This document shows, in pieces, positions 39,474 through 41,617 of a stretch of DNA of 41,617 nucleotides. The notes beneath the pieces are model-generated. The model had not been told where the DNA came from. It searched no databases and saw only the letters and a program-made list of their open reading frames with translations. The position numbers were made by a program, and so were the translations under genes. Origin of the DNA: a virus; the IMG/VR virus record IMGVR_UViG_3300045997_000241, positions 1 through 41,617 of that record. One strand, 5' to 3'. The stretch's first letter is position 1. Each line of letters starts with the position of its first letter.

Positions 39474-39682
39474 CTGAGAGACTCGCGATGCGCAAAGTCG
39501 TCCCAGCCAGCCTCGGTGCCGTTAAATTTTGCCCCCTCGTCAAAGGCCCGACGCATCGCGGCCTCGTGCTCCATGTCCGCCTCCTCGACGTCATAGTACT
39601 CACCATCACCGACCGCACCAAATATTGGCGGACAACAGTTGCATGAAGATATAAAATCATACCGCGTTATTTTTAATTTCAC
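39470..39682 (-). CDS. Small acidic early protein with CNCC motif
   Basis: A 70-residue protein, GTG start at 39682 overlapping the upstream TGA (GTGA), with GAGGAG about 12 bases before. It has an N-terminal SSCNCCPPIFG segment that might bind a metal, and an acidic helical rest (YYDVEEADMEHEAAMRRAFD). Function unknown. Confidence 0.6.
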   Translation of the reverse strand: MKLKITRYDFISSCNCCPPIFGAVGDGEYYDVEEADMEHEAAMRRAFDEGAKFNGTEAGWDDFAHRESLR

Positions 39683-39906
39683 TTGTTACGCGACTCCTCT
39701 TGAAAGGCCTTCGGTTGAAGTTCGTGCCCGCAATCTGGGCAAAACTTGTACCCACCAAGGCATGACATGTGCACCACCTGCTCATAAGTAAGACATGTTT
39801 GACAGTCTATGATTTCTGGGTCCACTTGCACCGTCCCGGTGGCAAGGCCAGTCACGCCGATGGCCGCGATGCAAAGCAAGACAAACAGGATAAAAACAAT
39901 TACCAT
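39679..39906 (-). CDS. Membrane-anchored zinc-ribbon-like protein
   Basis: A 75-residue protein with GGAGG seven bases before the ATG. Residues 2-23 are a membrane helix (VIVFILFVLLCIAAIGVTGL). Residues about 35-65 contain CQTC, SCLGG and KFCPDCGHE, a short zinc-ribbon-like cysteine set. It is likely an inner-membrane protein with a small cytoplasmic or periplasmic zinc domain. It lies in an early operon behind promoter P-L2 after a two-TM protein. Its role is unknown; candidates are host takeover, superinfection exclusion or lysis. Confidence 0.65.
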   Translation of the reverse strand: MVIVFILFVLLCIAAIGVTGLATGTVQVDPEIIDCQTCLTYEQVVHMSCLGGYKFCPDCGHELQPKAFQEESRNK

Positions 39907-39920
39907 CTAAACCTCCAAAG

Positions 39921-40103
39921 TTATCTTCGACAGACAAGGGCCAGCAGGATAAGGCCGGCAACCAGGGCAACAAAAATCACCGTGGTGTCAATGACCACGC
40001 CGCTGAACATGCCCGCAACCTGCGAAAGCGTTCCGCCGTTTGATTCAAAAAAGCACAGCAGGCCTAAGAATATCGCGGTCAGCAGCAGGGTTACCTTTAT
40101 CAT
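39921..40103 (-). CDS. Small two-transmembrane protein, holin-like
   Basis: A 60-residue protein with AAGGAG upstream of ATG, first gene behind promoter P-L2. It has two hydrophobic helices (VTLLLTAIFLGLLCFF, residues about 4-19; VIFVALVAGLILLALVC, residues about 42-58) joined by a Gly/Ser-rich loop. It ends in Arg-Arg. The size and topology resemble small holins, but an early promoter argues against a normal late lysis role. Superinfection exclusion is equally possible. Confidence 0.6.
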   Translation of the reverse strand: MIKVTLLLTAIFLGLLCFFESNGGTLSQVAGMFSGVVIDTTVIFVALVAGLILLALVCRR

Positions 40104-40132
40104 ACTTTCTCCTTGTTAAGTGGCTATAATAT

Positions 40133-40164
40133 ATTATACCCTAAAACCACCTAAAAATACACAA
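40133..40164 (-). promoter_or_regulatory. Leftward early promoter P-L2 (membrane-protein operon)
   Basis: Minus strand: TTGTGTATTTTT (40164-40153), 14 nt, TATAAT (40138-40133). The -10 region is part of a perfect 14-base palindrome TATAATATATTATA (40125-40138). It lies 30 bases upstream of the ATG at 40103. Confidence 0.72.
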
Positions 40165-40198
40165 GAAAATTAAGGATTTGCATTTAAAATTGGGTAAT

Positions 40199-40348
40199 TT
40201 AAGTGAAGCCCGTCGGGTACCAATGGAACGAGAACCGGTTTAATATGAACGGTCCCATTGGGGCGGTGTAAATAAGGCACGGGCCAATGGTCATCACGAG
40301 GCATTTGTGGCCGATAATCATTAAATTAATCGCGTGACAGGTGATCAT
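40199..40348 (-). CDS. Possible 49-residue paralogue of the 62-residue protein at 40429-40617
   Basis: A short frame with ATG at 40348 and AAGGG nine bases upstream. It starts MIT and ends HWYPTGFT. The larger neighbour starts MIT and ends HWYPTGFV. In the shared C-terminus the Pro, Thr and Phe codons differ only at the third base. This points to duplication with coding constraint, although the middle parts no longer align. It may be a shortened paralogue or a decaying copy. Not detected by length alone, so confidence is modest. Confidence 0.35.
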   Translation of the reverse strand: MITCHAINLMIIGHKCLVMTIGPCLIYTAPMGPFILNRFSFHWYPTGFT

Positions 40349-40461
40349 AACGACCCTTGGTCCTTAGTTACTTACGTTTAGGTTTAGTTTTGGGTAATTA
40401 AAAGTTATGTGCTGACCTCAATGGAAGTTTAAACAAAGCCGGTTGGGTACCAATGTCCATA
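40210..40461. repeat. Cluster of CCAATGG-like motifs and a duplicated segment
   Basis: CCAATGG or close variants occur at 40220-40226, 40255-40261 (inverted), 40284-40290, 40419-40424 (CAATGG) and 40450-40456 (CCAATGT). GGGTACCAATG is repeated at 40215-40225 and 40445-40455, and TTGGGTAATT at about 40190 and 40390. Part of this reflects duplication of the small-gene 3' end. The extra copies could be iterons or operator sites. Confidence 0.45.
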
Positions 40462-40617
40462 TATTTGTCGCCAATTGATTCTTGGCCTTGTGCGGTAAAA
40501 CCGTTCTTGCAAGTCGCCTGCGTTGGTTGTTATTTTGCAAATATAGCTATGCGAGACTATTTTTAGCATAAATTGGTCACACTCTCGCAGAACCGATAAA
40601 TCAAAATAGGTTATCAT
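40429..40617 (-). CDS. Small early protein of unknown function
   Basis: A 62-residue protein whose ATG overlaps the stop of the HTH-like gene (ATGA), with GAGGAAC as a weak site. It is Arg/Tyr-rich toward the C-terminus (LQERFYRTRPRINWRQIYGH) and ends HWYPTGFV, shared with a smaller frame just downstream. No family is recognised. Translational coupling and the repeated C-terminus support it being real. Confidence 0.5.
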   Translation of the reverse strand: MITYFDLSVLRECDQFMLKIVSHSYICKITTNAGDLQERFYRTRPRINWRQIYGHWYPTGFV

Positions 40618-40973
40618 AAAAGTTCCTCAAGCTCGTCATTGAGCGTGGCCAGGCGATGAAGCCTGTGATACGTAAAGCCGGTGTTTAGGCCGTCTTTAAT
40701 AAGCGCGTGCAGGCGACGGGCCGTCATGCGAAGCTTGTCAATGTCAAGTCCACCAAGCGCGCGGGCCTCATCAGTTCCCCAAAAGCCGAGTTCGATGCAG
40801 ATATTTTCAATCTGTGTAACCTCCTCCGCGGGTCGCCGCTCCCCGTTCACCATCTGCTGGAATTTAAAGTATGAAATTCCGGTTGGCGTGACATGCTTAT
40901 TAAAAAAGGCCCGCGTGGTGCCAAATTGACGCCTTATTAGGTCCAAAAGATCAAGTGAGAGTGATACGCGCAT
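40614..40973 (-). CDS. HTH-like putative DNA-binding regulator
   Basis: A 119-residue protein, ATG at 40973 overlapping the stop of a 27-residue upstream ORF (TGATG). Residues about 18-58 (FGTTRAFFNKHVTPTGISYF, then KFQQMVNGERRPAEEVTQIE) resemble the Cro/CI-type helix-turn-helix layout. The C-terminal half is helical (LRMTARRLHALIKDGLNTGF). It could be an early-gene repressor or activator. The adjacent cluster of CCAATGG sites is a possible target. The family call is tentative. Confidence 0.55.
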   Translation of the reverse strand: MRVSLSLDLLDLIRRQFGTTRAFFNKHVTPTGISYFKFQQMVNGERRPAEEVTQIENICIELGFWGTDEARALGGLDIDKLRMTARRLHALIKDGLNTGFTYHRLHRLATLNDELEELL

Positions 40974-41056
40974 CACAGTCTCCCATTAATAAAGTCGTCA
41001 ATCCACCAGCGAATAAACATTAGTCTGAACATAAATCGTTTCCAAAGCCATATCAT
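40973..41056 (-). CDS. 27-residue hydrophobic, tryptophan-rich peptide upstream of the HTH-like gene
   Basis: ATG at 41056 with a perfect AAGGAGG five bases upstream. The ORF ends at TGA overlapping the ATG of the next gene (TGATG). The peptide starts MIWLWKRFMFRLMFIRWW and ends DDFINGRL. It is amphipathic, basic and rich in Trp, Phe and Met. It may be a leader peptide coupling translation of the regulator, or a membrane-active peptide. A terminator-like hairpin abuts its ribosome site. Confidence 0.55.
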   Translation of the reverse strand: MIWLWKRFMFRLMFIRWWIDDFINGRL

Positions 41057-41063
41057 GCTGTCC

Positions 41064-41096
41064 TCCTTAAAAAGGAACGCGCCGGCCCGCGTCCTT
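41064..41096 (-). terminator. Terminator-like hairpin with an alternative ribosome-site-masking hairpin
   Basis: On the minus strand AAGGACGCG (41096-41088), loop GGCCGG and CGCGTTCCTT (41081-41072) form a bulged stem, followed by five Ts (41073-41069). The same T run can instead form TCCTT-TTT-AAGGA (41076-41064), which covers the AAGGAGG of the 27-residue ORF. The two structures exclude each other. It lies downstream of the gene at 41154-41429. Confidence 0.55.
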
Positions 41097-41153
41097 GATC
41101 TTTTGGGAATAATCACACCCCAACCACTTGGTTTAAGGTGACCGGGTTAAGAA

Positions 41154-41429
41154 TCAGTATTTTACCTTGCCAATGTGCCGCACCTTGCTGAGATACGAAT
41201 TGGGCAGCAGGTCCCTGGCCAGGATATTAAGCAGCGACTCCACCGCGGCCTCCGAAAGGGCCAAGTCGGCAATTCTCTTTGAAATCTCAGTAATGGCATT
41301 TGGGTATCGCGTGCGCAGGTCCGCCTCGCTGTCCGCCATGCCGGTTGCCGTGACATACTTTCCAAGGTCATTTCTTACCATGGTCTTTCCAAGGGCCTTT
41401 TTGAAGTTTTCAAGATTCTTGTTAGTCAA
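41154..41429 (-). CDS. Small early protein of unknown function
   Basis: A 91-residue protein. The likely start is TTG at 41429, overlapping the stop of the upstream gene (TTGACTAA), with GAGGGGG six bases before it. A longer in-frame ATG at 41486 lacks a site and would overlap 60 bases of the upstream gene. It is helical, with TEISKRIADLALSEAAVESL and LARDLLPNSYLSKVRHIGKV, and a basic C-terminus. No family is recognised. It is the second gene of the operon that would start at promoter P1 if the genome is circular. Confidence 0.6.
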   Translation of the reverse strand: MTNKNLENFKKALGKTMVRNDLGKYVTATGMADSEADLRTRYPNAITEISKRIADLALSEAAVESLLNILARDLLPNSYLSKVRHIGKVKY

Positions 41430-41617
41430 GGCGCACCCCCTCGTACGGATTCTCTGGGTCAATCGTTGGGGTTTTTTGAATGGCAAGGCCCGTCACAAAG
41501 CCACCGGCAACACATGGTATGGTGCACAGCGCCCCGTGCACATGGGGCTCTGCACAACCACAACTTCCAGGGTGACCAAAGCCCTCCTCACATCTTTTAC
41601 TACTTGGACACTGAACC
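41422..41617 (-). CDS. 3' part of the Cys-rich early protein that starts at 128
   Basis: An open frame from the window edge to TAA at 41422-41424, with 64 codons visible. It begins VQCPSSKRCEEGFGHPGSCG, continues CAEPHVHGALCTIPC, and ends with DPENPYEGVRLD. The eight visible cysteines and several histidines suggest metal binding. It has no start codon in the window near a ribosome site. The frame joins exactly to the ORF opened at 128 if base 41617 precedes base 1. Function unknown. Confidence 0.68.
   Translation of the reverse strand, partial: VQCPSSKRCEEGFGHPGSCGCAEPHVHGALCTIPCVAGGFVTGLAIQKTPTIDPENPYEGVRLD

Noticed and set aside
40210-40461. CRISPR-like array from the CCAATGG repeats
   Set aside because: The repeats are only seven bases, irregularly spaced and in both orientations. 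There are no spacers of uniform length and no cas genes.

Overview
The window looks like the complete genome of a contractile-tailed (myovirus-type) bacteriophage of about 41.6 kb. The capsid, tail and baseplate genes form one uninterrupted rightward block, and the replication and nucleotide genes form one leftward block. The two partial ORFs at the window ends (1-128 and 41422-41617, both minus strand) join in frame into one 107-codon ORF, which suggests that the sequence is a linearised circle. No rRNA, tRNA, integrase, plasmid-partition or CRISPR sequence was seen. The host cannot be named from the sequence. Clear Shine-Dalgarno sites and TATAAT -10 boxes show a bacterial host, but the promoters share an unusual -35 element (GTNTA) instead of TTGACA.

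Layout. 1-128: start of a leftward Cys-rich gene. 129-919: non-coding divergent control region holding a leftward and a rightward promoter, inverted repeats and a G7C7 palindrome. 920-24790 (plus strand): packaging and head genes (small and large terminase, DUF1073 portal, MuF, a DUF2341/LamG/TIG surface protein, DUF2213 protease with scaffold, cement protein, DUF2184 capsid), then neck genes, tail sheath (DUF3383), tube (DUF3277), a tail chaperone with a probable -1 frameshift extension, tape measure, baseplate genes (Dit-like, PKD-plug fusion, hub, Gp138 spike, gp25-like, J, PKD-DUF2612 fusion), and a tail fibre. 24798-24822: hairpin between convergent blocks. 24823-41429 (minus strand, read leftward from the right end): small early genes, then a nucleotide-metabolism and DNA-modification cluster (MazG-like NTP-PPase, SAM methyltransferase, kinase fused to a uracil-DNA-glycosylase-like domain, a thymidylate-synthase-family enzyme with the dCMP-type Asn-to-Asp change, dCMP deaminase), then replication genes (family A DNA polymerase, VRR-NUC nuclease, SSB-like protein, AEP primase, UvrD-like and SNF2-like helicases).

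How it fits together. Five leftward promoters with an almost invariant architecture (TTGTTTATTTTT-like block, exactly 14 nt, TATAAT) start successive early operons. Four related rightward promoters start the terminase, protease/capsid, sheath and spike parts of the late block. Two of these place the -10 box only 5-6 nt before the start codon, so TerS and the spike protein are probably made from leaderless mRNA. The most promising undescribed biology is the cluster at 34274-38111: a predicted dCMP hydroxymethylase or methylase beside a kinase/glycosylase-like fusion, a methyltransferase and an NTP pyrophosphatase, consistent with a modified-cytosine genome. No endolysin could be recognised, so the lysis mechanism is open.
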